A DNA stretch of 64,000 nt, taken from NCBI GenBank assembly GCA_013396655.1, contig WBMV01000852.1, positions 1,240,001 through 1,304,000 on the forward strand, in the 5' to 3' direction. Each line of letters opens with the position of its first letter. Positions within the stretch are counted from its first letter, which is position 1. The position numbers were made by a program, and so were the translations under genes. The notes under the pieces were generated by a model. The model saw only the letters and a list, made by a program, of their open reading frames with translations. It searched no databases and was not told where the DNA came from. This stretch comes from Campylorhamphus procurvoides (taxonomy: Eukaryota; Chordata; Aves; Passeriformes; Dendrocolaptidae). Positions 38,512 to 50,900 of this stretch are shown here, piece by piece.

Positions 38512-41500
38512 AGTCCCCAAGGTCCTGCAGTTACAGCACTGTCATATTTCAAATGACAGGTAATACTTAGGAACATGCCGACACTAACCTCCTCAATTAT
38601 ATTCAATGTCAAGGCTTTCATGCTGAAGCAACTGCTAATTTTCAACATACACACACTTGCTGACAAAAGGCACTTTATCAAAGAAGGGAGTTTAGGGTAT
38701 CTGCTGCAGATCCTTTTTGGCACAGTGGGAATACTGTCCTCCATGCAAGCTCTCAAAGGATGAAATAAACTCTGCCTTTAGTCGGGCATACAAACATCAT
38801 AATGTGCTGTATTTGCTTTGCTGACAGACAGTGCCTTTGCACAGAAATCTCACTCTGTTATTAACAGCACCACGGACAAACAAATATTCTCCTGGTGTTT
38901 ATTTGAACTTCCTTTAAAGAGAAAGGCCCAGGGACTGTGGGCTATTGCAATGCCTCAGGTGCTCCAAGCAGAAAGACTGAAAAGACAAAGTGCCACCTCC
39001 CAAGAGCAGGCACGTGTGCCACAGAGCAATTTCAGTGCAATTACCAAGGAAAACATAAGCACAGAATTAAAAAAAAGAAAGATATTTAAACATGCAAATA
39101 TGATTCCTTGTTTATTCCCATATTCGCACTTTGCAGAATTTAACTGAAAATACAATTAACTTGATTCAACAGCCTAGAAAAGAGATTGGGTGACACAGAT
39201 ATGGCTACGGGTGAAGGAACACGGTCTCATTAGACCTTTCTACCCATTCAGGCAGCTTCTCCCACTTGCAGTCATTAATATCAACTGGAGACAGATTCTG
39301 CTGTGAGTTGCACCAATTTAAATCCAGAGCAACTCCTATCTGGCCTCCAATTTGCATTAATGGTCAAAGGTGGCACATAGAGATGAAGCATGATGAAGGC
39401 AGCACCATGTTTAGGAGGAGAAGGAGCATTACCCCAGCAGAGAGGCTCAGAAATTAAAGGGACAGTGCACTGCAAAGGGGCAGCTTTTTTGAAATACATT
39501 AAAAAAACCTACTAAAATTAACATTTTAAAAAATGTTAGTTATTTGTTTTATTCTTTTTTTTTTTTAGTTCTGTAAAAGCAACTTCAATGTCTCATTATT
39601 TTTTTTTAATATTTACAAAGTAGTAACACAAGCATCCAAAAATGTCATATTCCCACAGAACTGACCTGGAGAGCATTTGACATTTTAGCAGTTACTTGTT
39701 CAAATGCTTAGATTTGAAGTGTATTAGATCTCCCTGGGTTACCCTTCTTACCCTGCAGAAAAACACATAAGTCTGGTTTTTGGTAGATGAGTAGCAACCA
39801 CTTCTGTAAGTGATGTAAATAAGAACTGTGGCTATACTATGTAGTCTTACAGCCTCATGTTCATACAGCAACTCCTGCACAGCCCCGGAGCAAAGCTATG
39901 ACTTTGCTGCATCTTGTGATCCAAGAATTCCTTTATAAAGCAACCTACATTGCCCATGTTAACACTGACTCAGCAAACCAGAAAGTGCTGAAGTATTAAA
40001 ATCACAAAAGACCTCACTAGTCCTTCCCTTTACTAATGAGGAGTGCAAGGGTTAAAGAAAACACACCAAAATGTGAGTTTTACACACCTGCACAAGGCTT
40101 TCCAACTTTATACAGACATTTTTCCATTGATCTGACTGATCTTCAAAAGAGCTGCTTGAGAAATAAACCCATATCCACTTTCATGAAAGGGAATATTTCA
40201 GCAACACAAGTTGCAATTTCTGGCAATATGTCTACAGATCCAAAGCCTGAAATTTGTGCTGAGCCAGCAGATGGATTTCATAAAGCACCGTGCTCTTGTA
40301 CAAACAAACAAAGGCTCACAAAACAAGCCCTCCCTCCACCTCAAAGCCCAGTGCCATCCCTGTCACTAGTCCAAGAAGGAATTCACAGGTCTTAGATTTC
40401 ACAAGGAAAGGACAGGCTCAAACTAATAACATGCAGTATTCACATCAGAGAGGTCTGAAATTACTTAATGTCTGAATACTCAATCCTTTGTCAACACTTT
40501 TATTCAGAATATAAAAGATCCACACGTTTTCCATGAACAACACAAGCTTCTAAAGTCAAAATGCATATGCATGCATTGTGTCAGCTCTGCTTTCAAGGCT
40601 GCCATTGCAGAACAGGACTGGTTATACCTCTACCTAAACAGACAAACCTCCCAATCTTGGTTCACTGAAAAACAGTCCAAATAACTCACAAAAATTAAAA
40701 AAAAAGTAAATTAATTAAAATCAATAGATCTTCTCTACTTACCATTTTGTTATTAAAATAATATTTTCTTCACCTGGCATTGAGAAGACACCTTCTCATA
40801 GAAATGCAGAGGTACAATATTATTACAGAGTTGTTTGCATCTTATCCTAAAAACATAGTTATGCTGTAAAGAGAAACAATAGAAAATATATTTTCTTTCC
40901 ATCTTTTGGCTTTGAGTAAGTCAGGGCATGTTCAAGTCAGTAAAAGCCTTCTTTGTTGTTTTGCTTGAGTTTATTTTTTTTAATATGGAAACTCAGTAGC
41001 TAATACTGCTGAGTAGCTAACACCACTCTAGCGACATCTGAAAAAGTAAAGGTTACTTTGGCTTAGGGAATTCAAATAAGTACCTTTTCTCACTTAAAAT
41101 CTAATTTCCAAGCACTGCAAAATACTGAGGTGGTTAATAGAAGTCCAAGGATTTTCACAAACTTCAGTGTAGAAGTATCACTTTTAAAAACATATTGCTA
41201 ATGGTTTCTTCTAACTTTGGTATTTTTATATTACCAAATACATAATACAAATGTGAAACTTAACAAATCCATCTCTAGAGAGGAGCAAAAAGTTAAGCAT
41301 CCTCAATATCACAAGTTTATTAGCAGATTTCATGTGCACCTACTACAGCTCAGTAAAATACACATGCATATGTTACTCTGACAGCTAGTTTTACATGCTG
41401 ACAGACACTTGCAGGTATTTTTTCCTTTATGCTAATGTATGTGTTTCAGTGATTTTTTTTTTTGCAATGTACAACAAAATAGCTGATTTTGATCCTATTT

Positions 41501-44392
41501 ATCATACTATTTTATTAACGTCTGTTCTTGAGGAGAATGAGACTCAATAAACTGAATTTAAGGCAGCCAGAGGTCAAGAATAAGTATGGGGGCATAGGGG
41601 AAAATAGTGTTTCTCTGTCTTCGCAATAGTACTGAATAGGCTTGGTTTAGGTACCATAAAGAAATTTAACAACTTAAGCACTGTAGGTACATCTTTATCT
41701 TCTATTTTAAAAATGCAAACAGTTCAGGTGTACAAAAGCCTCAATGAAATGAAAGCACTGGTTTTATGGCAAAACATGAAAAGCAGCTTGGTGTTCCCTG
41801 ACAAGAGCTATTGCTGTCCCTGGGGTTTAGTGGGGAGCTACAGCACCAAGGTTATGGCTCACAAGTCCGTAGTGTGCTGCTAAATCACGTTTACACAGCC
41901 ATATACTGGGCAGCTGTAGCTGAGCCAGAACACCCAGGTAGGCGAGGCTGTATTAGACAGTGCAGAGAGGATTGTAAGAGCCTCGATGTAGAAAGGTGCA
42001 GACACACATGCTCACACAACCTGGACAGTAAAGCCACCAAAGATCTGCTAAATCTGCCCTTATTTGCTCAGCATGTCTTTGCATTCCCCATGCATGTGTG
42101 ACTTACTGCTTCAGAAACACTGGACAGAGACAAAACCGTCTGAAGATCCAGTCCAAAGATTTAACAAAAGAGCAACTAAAAAAAGCCATATTTCCAGAGC
42201 AACCCTCAAATCAAAGTTGTGCTCCCAAATGACATTTGTCCACACTTGACATGACTTAAGACTTGCTCAGTTCTTGTACCAGTAACACGTGAGACAGAAG
42301 CCTTGGAAAGACAGATGCAAGTTGCTCCTGCTGCATTGAGGGCTGGAAGCTGCCCAGCAGCTCTGCACCACACTAAATCCTTGCAGGGCTATTGGCACAG
42401 CAACTTCAAAGGCAACTTTCTAAAACATGCATTAATTGCTTCTGCAGAAGCCAACAATAGATGTTAAAAGAAAGCCTGAAAACCAGAATATTCCAAATGC
42501 TGCATGTTGAGTTTTTTCTAAGTATTCAGTTTCCACCGAAGAAACAGAACAAAGAAATAACCCTAAGAAACAAGTATGTTTTTTCTGCAAGTAACTGCTA
42601 CATAAATCAAATTACATGTAAAGATTTTATAAATGTAAACAGATATTTATTTTCCTTGACCTACTCAAGCAAAAACCCCAGTTTCAAAATTCAGCAGCAT
42701 GTGGTTTAATGGGAACCTGAGATCCTGAGGCCAAGAAACTTATTTAATGCCACTGCAATAAAGAGTTAAGCACACACAAAAATATTATATTTTCTCACTT
42801 CAGCTCAGACACGTTCACATGAATTTAGATAATTTTATACCTGGGGCTGCACTGCTTGCTCATTTTTCCAATAGCTATAATCAGGATTCAATCAACTTCC
42901 TCTGAGCATGGGCAGAGTCAATCCCAGGATATTTAAAGAATTGATATCTGCCCAGCACTTCTTTAATTCACATATTGAGTTCTAAAAACAAAACGCATCA
43001 CATTTTCAAGACAACACATAGGAAAACTATTCCAGACTGGGCTGTTTGCCTTGGCAGGAGCAGCATACAGAGAAGGGAAGCTCCCAGATTTCTGATTCCT
43101 TCAAGGCAACGATTTGGGTTGTGATTTTGAAAACACAAAAACACTATGGCCACATTTGCAAGAATGAGTATTACATGTTTATAAGTTTTATAAATATATA
43201 TCAGAAATAGCTAAGCGTGTGCACATATATACATACAAAAATACATCTACAAAGAAATACATATGCTTCCAAAAGTTGGGTAAACCAAGATGCTGCATCA
43301 TCAGGCTTCAGTGCATTGGACTGTGCCTATCCAGGACCTATTTGTGAGACTCCCAAGGTTTGTTTGGAAAGAGGTTTCTCCTGAGAAAGCAGCACTTTTA
43401 CCTGCCTATCACCATCACTAAAGTTCAGCACCACTCAGGTGCTGAAGCTTGAAATGAATGTTTTCTCCTATGGTAATGGACTTAAATATTATTTAGTCAG
43501 AAAAATATTCTTTCCTCCACATATGTGATGGAAATAATCTGCAAGTACTCTCATTTAGGACTACTCATGATGTAAAACTATATCAGACTGTGGCTTCACT
43601 CTAGCATAGTATAAGAATTTATATTAGAGCTGACTGAAATATTTTCAAGCTGTAATATCATTCCAGTACCAAATCTTATCAAATTAAACCCACTGCAAAA
43701 GAGACTGCTCACTGATTATTCACATAAGTAGCAAGCCATGGGAAGGCACTGTTGATATCTTACAGCCAGAGGTGTATAAAATACTTGCAGCAGATGAAAA
43801 AGGGTATCCTGCATGAAAAGAGCTTCATCTTCCCTTATTACAAAGCCACAAAGAAATTCTTCATATTTTACAGATTTTTGCCTCTGACAAATATGTCCCT
43901 TTTCCAGCAAAAACATGAGTCTTTTTATGGAAAGCCTGGACACAGTGAATTAAGACTAGTATAACAACATCTCTAAAATATTTACTATACAGACACTTAA
44001 CTGAATATCCAAGTATCTAACGGGGGGGAAATAAAACCCCACTAACCACATTTCAAGCATCACAGTTACTAGTTTAACTCTTCCACATGTTCAATAATAT
44101 CACCTTCTCAGTTAATGAAGGCAGCGTCAAAAAGAAGCCTCTAAATCTATTTTTAATAGAGTGTTTTTCACACTTAATGCACCCACCACAAGAAGCCACA
44201 TTCTTTTGTCATTGTGAAAGTTTGAACAAAGTTGCCTTTAGCCACCACAACGAAAAAGGTTTACAGAAATCTTGTGCTCTGATGTGTGCAGAAGAAAGCA
44301 GTCCCTCCTGGAGGACACCAGAGGACAGAAATTTATACAGCTGGATGAGGCCCAAATGGGTTTATTCACATTTACTCTTAATAAACTCATGC
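38512..44392. other. Non-coding DNA without recognised genes
   Basis: This is AT-rich sequence with T-runs at about 39555-39567 and 39599-39608. A short inverted repeat (TAACATTT/AAATGTTA) lies at about 39519-39537, and the POU-type palindrome is at 40561-40572. No exon was recognised. Confidence 0.5.
40561..40572. promoter_or_regulatory. Exact MORE-type POU-dimer palindrome
   Basis: ATGCATATGCAT is present exactly and is followed by GCAT, giving overlapping octamer-like half sites. MORE sites bind POU factors (Oct-1/Oct-4/Brn type) as dimers. The sequence identity is direct; occupancy is inference. Confidence 0.4.
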
Positions 44393-44750
44393 AATCATAG
44401 AATCATTAAGGTTGGAAAAGAGTTTAAGATCATCAAGTCCAATCGCTAACCCAGCACCGCCACGTTCACCATGGAACAATATCACCAAGTGCCACATCCA
44501 CAGCACCTGGGAACACTTCCAGGGACGGTGGTTCCATCACTTCCCTGGACAGCCTGTCCAGTGCCTGACAACCCCTTCAGTGAAGAAATTCTTCCTAATA
44601 GCCAACCTAAACCTCCTCTGGCGCAGCTTGAGGCCATTTCTTTTGGTACTGTCACTTGTTACCAGGGAGAAGAGACCGACCCCCACTTGGCTACAACCTC
44701 CTTTCAGGCAGTTGTAGAAGGCAATATGGTTCCCTCTGACAACTGGAAAT
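44393..44750 (-). mobile_element. CR1 LINE 3' fragment, about 360 bp
   Basis: The plus strand starts AATCATAGAATCATTAAGGT, followed by TGGAAAAGAGTTTAAGATCA. It continues through 'TCCAGGGACGGTGGTTCCAT', 'TGAAGAAATTCTTCCTAATA', 'AACCTCCTCTGGCGCAGCTT' and the 'CTACAACCTCCTTTCAGGCA' block. This is the reverse complement of the CR1 3' end and UTR, with the terminal octamer intact. The open frames 44412-44717 and 44471-44875 are antisense readings of this repeat. Confidence 0.94.
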
Positions 44751-44924
44751 TATTTGGAAAATGTACAAAAACAGCCAAGGAAGATGGGCAGTGCTATAGT
44801 AGTGTTGTGAGGGAAACAGCAGTGAGCAAAGGCTACTATGGCAACGTCCTTAAAACCTGTCTCTTCAGCATATAAAGAAATGATAGAAAATCAGATTATC
44901 TAAAAAACTTCCATTGGCTTGGCT

Positions 44925-45072
44925 GGAAAATGGTGGGTTTGTGCTGGTTTTGGGGGTTTGGTTGGTGGTTTTGTTTATTTTTCATTATTATTCTTTTGGG
45001 GGCTTTTGTTGGGAGGGTTAGGTTTTTTGGTTTTTTTTCAAGGGGGGGTGATGTTTGTTTTGTTTATTTTTA
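44925..45072 (+). repeat. G/T-rich low-complexity tract
   Basis: The plus strand is made almost only of G and T, with several runs of 3-7 G (for example TTTTGGGGGCTTTTGTTGGG and CAAGGGGGGG). It starts about 175 bases beyond the CR1 fragment. It opens a 205-codon frame (44919-45536) rich in Gly, Phe, Leu and Val that is an artefact of the composition. Confidence 0.8.
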
Positions 45073-47972
45073 ATAAGTTATTCATTTATGAGAGGAGACT
45101 TGAGGAGCACAGCTCAGGTCCTGCAGGAGAAGGCATGTCCACAGGACTGCCCAGGCTCAGAACAGGGAATGGCAGACTGAGGCACAAGAAGAGGGTCTTG
45201 GCAAGCTTTAGCACACGGTGTGAACCAAAGCAGCCCCCAGTAGATCTGCTTTTGGGGCATCCAGACCAGCCTTGCAGGTCAGCAGCCCTGAGCTGTCAGT
45301 GGAGAAGCCCTTTCCCAGCACCTGGGCAGGGTGGATGGTCACAGAGCAGCAGTGTGTTACAGCCCATCAAACAGGCTCCAAACCGCAGGAAAAGAAGTTT
45401 TCTGTGCAGGAGAGTTGGTAGCTACCTCAGGCAGTCCCTCATAGCCACAGGGCACTCCTCAGGGCTGCCAGTCTTGCTCACAGTCAAATATCCCAAACTG
45501 AGACATTACCATGTTTCCTTTTATTCCTCTGGCTAGAAATATTAAGTTTGTTTAACCAGCTGTTTGGGATTTGAGAGATGACTTCATTGAAGACGCAGTC
45601 ATTACCATTTATTCTCCCTGGTTTCTAGGGAAAGGTGGAAGCTTTGCATTTTTATTTTATTTTAAATTTATTTTGTTAGCAATTGACTCCTTGTTGTCAG
45701 CTGGTGCCTGCAGAAGTTCGGTCTGTAAGAAGAGCAGGAAGACATGTCCAAGCACGTGACAGGCAAAGCACACACTGACAGGGGCTGGGAGATACAATGT
45801 TTTTATGAACACCAGAATTATGTTCCAGCAGAGAACTTCAACTTTTATATCTTGGAGCAATTTCTCAAAAGGAGCAATACTTAAAGAAATCAAACAGCTG
45901 CCCACACAAAAATTAAAGTAGCAATTTCCAGTACATTTTACTTCATCTATAAAGGTGCACACAAGGCAGCAAAAAGTTCTGTACGTATATTTCTCAGGGA
46001 AATAAACTCAGTCAGAAAGCAGCTTTCTGACTTCTGAAGACACTTGCTGTTCATGGAGAGCAAACATCAGGCTTTACAGCTTTGGGAATAAGCTATACAT
46101 TATGTCCCTGGAAGCCAACACAGTGTTAGACAAGTGATCCTGTGGGTTTCCTGGGGGAGTATTACAAAGACAACAGCAAAAAAATCCACTAACCAGGAGC
46201 ACTGGAATTTGACAGAGACAGCACAGCTTCCTCCCACTAGTGATGCTGATGGATGTTTTCTGTACCAAAACTGACAGTGACAAAAGAGGCTTTAACGTGA
46301 AGGAGCCTTTCCAGTCCCCCTTCATGTTATCTGGGAAGACTGGCACTGATTGACAAGCAAGTCAAATATTATAAATGATTGACATCCCTAAAACAAATAC
46401 AGAGGTGGGGTTGTCTCCAAAGAGAAATCACTACCGCTGCTAGCAGGAATTATTTTAATGCTCATAGCAGTGACCAGCTTTGCTGCAGCAGCTGAGGAGA
46501 CAACCGGTTCTTTGCCTGGTCACTGTTGGCACCAGCCCTGCCCTCACTTCTAGCCCAAGATGACTAAAAACTGCTTGATGTGAAACCAGAGCAGAACAGA
46601 AAAATCATGAAACTGTAGGGGATTCGTTACCTTTCTCATGCCCCATTTCCATCCCTGCCTGGTATACACACACTTGTCACCTCCAGAGCCTTTGCTCCAC
46701 TTTCTCAGCAGCAGTTGGCTTTGCCTGTGAAAAACACCCCAGCAAGAGATAAGGAAAAATTATTTGGTACCTTTTACATTCCTCTCAGTTCCAAGTGATG
46801 GCACAATTAGCTGCAGAACCCTAACCCCTAATGTTGCACAGGCAGGACCATCCCACAGCCAACCTGCCAGCAGGAACTCAGGTTTCCCACATGTTCCAGT
46901 TCAATCTAGATGCAGATCCTGTTCACTGCACAGTCAGCACCACATGGCAAAGGTGCTTGAATTTCGTGGGAAAAGGGCCAGAGCAAGGGTGTGTATTTTG
47001 AACAAGATTAGCACCTGCTGCAAAGAGAAGTGAGATTTATACTTGCTAAAAATCTAGTCCACCAAGGACTAGAATAAATTTAATATTCAATTAAGGAAAC
47101 AAGAGCTTAATTTTAGTACAGATGAGGAGCATGACGTAAAACAGAGCATCCTACCATCTATCATGGTTAGGATGACTTTAATGGATCTTTAGAAACGCTT
47201 ATGGAATCTACAAATTTCTGGGCACTACTTCGGGATCAGTAATAAAAAAAATTCATTCTCTAGTTACCTCCTAAAGCAACTTAGCATACCACATATGATA
47301 AAGAATTATAGTCTACTTGAGAAAAGATACTTAACTCCTTACAATGCAGCAATAAAAGATGCCTGATCGGAGATGAAATTTGAGTTTGATGGGCTTTGAG
47401 AATACCCCCATGCAAAGTATTATATTTTTATTCTTTTTTTTCTTTTCAAAATGATTGGTTTACCAGAAGAAAAGACTTTCTAATATAAGCATACAAGCAG
47501 AAACTACTCAGTATTTCTTTTACCTAATGACAAATTTCTTTAACCATTTATTACAGGGCAGAAACCTAGAGAAAAAAACCAGTAACAATCACATATCTAG
47601 AACTATCTGCACCTTAAGAAGTTAAATATGTCCAGAATTAGACAGCAGGATGACTGCTCAGAAAGAGATCTTTTTGGAGTCAATATGCATCCCCTACAGT
47701 CACTTGTACCCACACACCCCCTCCATACAGAAGAACCATCATCCTTCCTACTCTGCTGCTTTCATCTCTCTTCATATTTACTATGCTCTGAAGAATTTTA
47801 ATAAATATTCCATGTCATATCCATAAAGCAAATAAAAATGATTAACTAACAGTCAGCACAAATGCCTCTAAAGCAGCATGCACTCCTCTTTCATGCAGGA
47901 TCATCACATTCAATGCCATGATAAAGGTTAAGTTTATTAAACATTAGAGAGAACTGAGTTCTCATCACTCAA
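45073..47972. other. Non-coding DNA; GC-richer block then AT-rich
   Basis: 45090-45490 is clearly GC-richer than its surroundings, but it is not CR1 and not a recognised gene. The rest is ordinary AT-rich sequence. Confidence 0.45.
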
Positions 47973-47999
47973 CCCCTCCTCCCCCCCCCCCCACCCCCC
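47973..47999. repeat. Poly-C tract (G-quadruplex potential on minus strand)
   Basis: The plus strand is CCCCTCCT, then 12 C, one A, then 6 C. The minus strand therefore has four or more G-tracts with one- to few-base loops, which fits the G-quadruplex pattern. It is followed by a T-rich run. Confidence 0.85.
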
Positions 48000-50900
48000 T
48001 TATTTTTTTCTTTTGAGAAAGTGCAATAAAAGGAGGTGCACAGCTAAATGGTGACCTTTAGAAGTACTGTCTGTTCCTTTGGGAGGAAATGTGCTCTATT
48101 TGATTGTTAGCTTTTACAAGATTAATTAGTGTGGCATGCTAATTGATATTTTTTGGTAGAACAATCAAATAATTGGTTTCCCTTTAAAGGAATTCTGCAA
48201 TAAATGCAATATGCAGATGAATAATTGCACTGCTCTGTTATAGTAATATACTTGTCTTATGTTTAAAAATATATTAGGAAAAAAAGAAGCATTCTTTTGG
48301 GTAAGTTAGCTGAAAACATTATGTGGCATAGCTTTTCAGACAGCAAGTCCTTCGTGGATTTAAATCACCAAACCAGATACATAATAAAGGTGTCCTATTT
48401 AACAAGATGACAGATGTCATCAACAGAACACCTTGGCATTAGTGAGCTATAGCATATCTCAGATCCGCACTATTGCTGCTCTAATGCAACTCCCACACAA
48501 ACACAATACCATTGAGTTTGTAAAAAGCCAGCACTGTTAGAGCTGCTTGTGCTGCTTTGCTTTTACTTGTACTAGTATCCAAGAATGTAGGCATAACAAT
48601 CTTTCCCAAGTCTGACCTTCAGAAATCACACATTAGTATGCAAGCACGTACCACCTTCTGCAAGCACTAATGGAGATGTTTCGATAGCAAAGCCAGGCCT
48701 CCGACACAGGACAGACTCGTCACAGGTTAATATGTTACCCACTCAGCTGAGCCACGGTAACTCTCCAGTCACCTGGTCTGAGCTCAAGTAAGGGGTGTTA
48801 GTGAAGCTCTTGTTCACTTCAGGTTAAGTCAACTCAAGTAACTCTTTGTGCAGACTTGGCCAGTTACTGTGTCCTGCGAAGCCCCAGGAACAGCTCTTGT
48901 GCTACCACATGTATAACCCATCAGATACAGAGAGACCTCAGGAATTGCTCCACACATGTCCTAAAGTAAATAAGAGCTGAACCACAGAGTCAGTACCTCC
49001 TTCCAACAGCACCAGAAGTATCTTGCATAGACAATGGACAGTCCTTTAACACTACACCAAGACTTATTTGCTCCAAATCTAAATTACAGTGACACTCCAA
49101 CTCTCACCACATCTGTCACAAAGCTATCACAATATTAGACCTCTTCAATTTTAAGTCTTCATGGCAACACAGCCTACTCAAAACACCCCAGAGCAGGCTC
49201 CTAACCAAATACAAACGAGGTGTTAGAAGGATGACACACTGCTGCAGTTGGATGATAGTGTTTCCAGCACCCAGCAGATGGTATTTCCCTCAGCAAATCA
49301 GCAATTCTGGGAATGACTGCAGGAGGCTCAGCCCAGATGCACAGGAGCATGAAGGTGCTGAACTGGGACTGGGAGGGGGGAGATGAAACAGAAGTGAGAA
49401 ACCTGCCTACCTCAGCAAATCTGGACTGAATGGACAAAGTTTATTGCTCACTAATTATAAGTCAGGAAGAGGGACCAACCAACCAGCCTGATGCCCTGGT
49501 TCTGACAGAAGGAGAGGAGACATGCATGTTAAGTACATGGATTTAACTGTACATTAGGCAACATTTGGTCTTGATGGTAGGAAGAAAGACAAATCCAATT
49601 TGATGGGCTTTGTCAAACACCACATGTCTCCTAGGACTTGCTAGAAAAGGACACTCTAATTAGTAGCCAGACTCTGTTAGGGTTCCTCTAACAGACCCCA
49701 TGGCAGAAGTTTGGGAACGACAGTGTTGCAATCTCAGCCTACAGTTTCCATTTTCGCGTTGTACAATGAAGGAGGCAGTATTAGAAGTTGAGTTCAGAGA
49801 CTGAACTAATTACTTTTTGTTGTTTTTGGAAGGCAGAATCAGAAATTAGTTCTTTATTAAATGAGAGTGCCCTTCCTATCTTGACTCAATGGGCATGTCA
49901 AAACAAACCCCTCCAAAAGACAAAACAGCAAAACTCTTAACAGAGGAGAAGTAGTAGTATGAATAGAGGAGTTGTACAGCACAGAGCATCAACAGAAGAG
50001 CCATGTTCCACAAAGTATTCCTTAAGCCACAGGTCATGGAAATCAGTGGGAAAGGGGAAAAGGCAACCTGAATTCAAGTCCAAATGATTTGAGTGCCCAG
50101 ACCAGAACTCTGGCCTGGACAACAAAATGACCATGCACAATTTGAGCCTTATTTTGCCATTTCTTTCAGGAGACAGCTCCAAGAACACAGTTGCTCTGTC
50201 CCTCCTGCTCGAGACTATAGACCATCTGGGAGAGACACTTTTTGTCAAATTCTGTTCTAAGCCTGCTGGGATCTCACCTCCTTTGCTTTGGGAAGCTAAA
50301 CCTAGACAGTTTTGTTGATAGGGAATGGCAGAAAGCAAGCAATGTGACATTTGCATCAGGTACAAAGAACAATGTCTATTGATGACTTTTACACTAGAAT
50401 TATACTGACATTATTTCACTTCTTTCATAACTGCAAATGAGGAGTAAGATTAATATTACAGCAGCAGATTTTCCTCATGACTTCAACAGAACTAGATTAA
50501 ATTAATGTTTCAGTTGTGGTTAATCTAAATTTTTGTCTTCTAAACTGTAGGCAAATGGCTTCTAATCACTATTTCTGTACCATCTGATGTTAAAGGTTCA
50601 TCAATTTCGTTCCCACCAATATGATTAAACTCTTACTCAGGCAAGAAAACATTGTTAGTAAGGAAATCAATTTCTTTTAAAACTCTCTCATGGACTACCA
50701 GTTAATACCTTCTTCAACCAAAAGACAAATAATTCACTAGATCTGGAGTTATTTTCTAGCTATATGCTGAGCTATGAGATTGTGATGCTTCCCTCCTATA
50801 ATTGTCTGTCCCAGACTAGCAACCTGTAGGACATAAATTTGAATTTCCTCGAATAGAACTCTTGACAAACAAAGAACTGTTGGGATCACAAACTGCCAAA

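Noticed and set aside
44412..44875. Overlapping plus-strand frames of 101 and 134 codons
   Set aside because: They are antisense readings of the CR1 3' fragment.
44919..45536. 205-codon open frame, the longest in the window
   Set aside because: Its first third is a translation of G/T-only DNA (Gly/Phe/Leu/Val/Trp), and the rest crosses a composition break. There is no domain, no splice context and no family resemblance.
49937..50365. 142-codon minus-strand open frame on the gene's strand
   Set aside because: No similarity to NAALADL2 or another family that I recognise, no acceptor/donor pair framing it, and an overlapping open frame on the other strand. Best read as chance.
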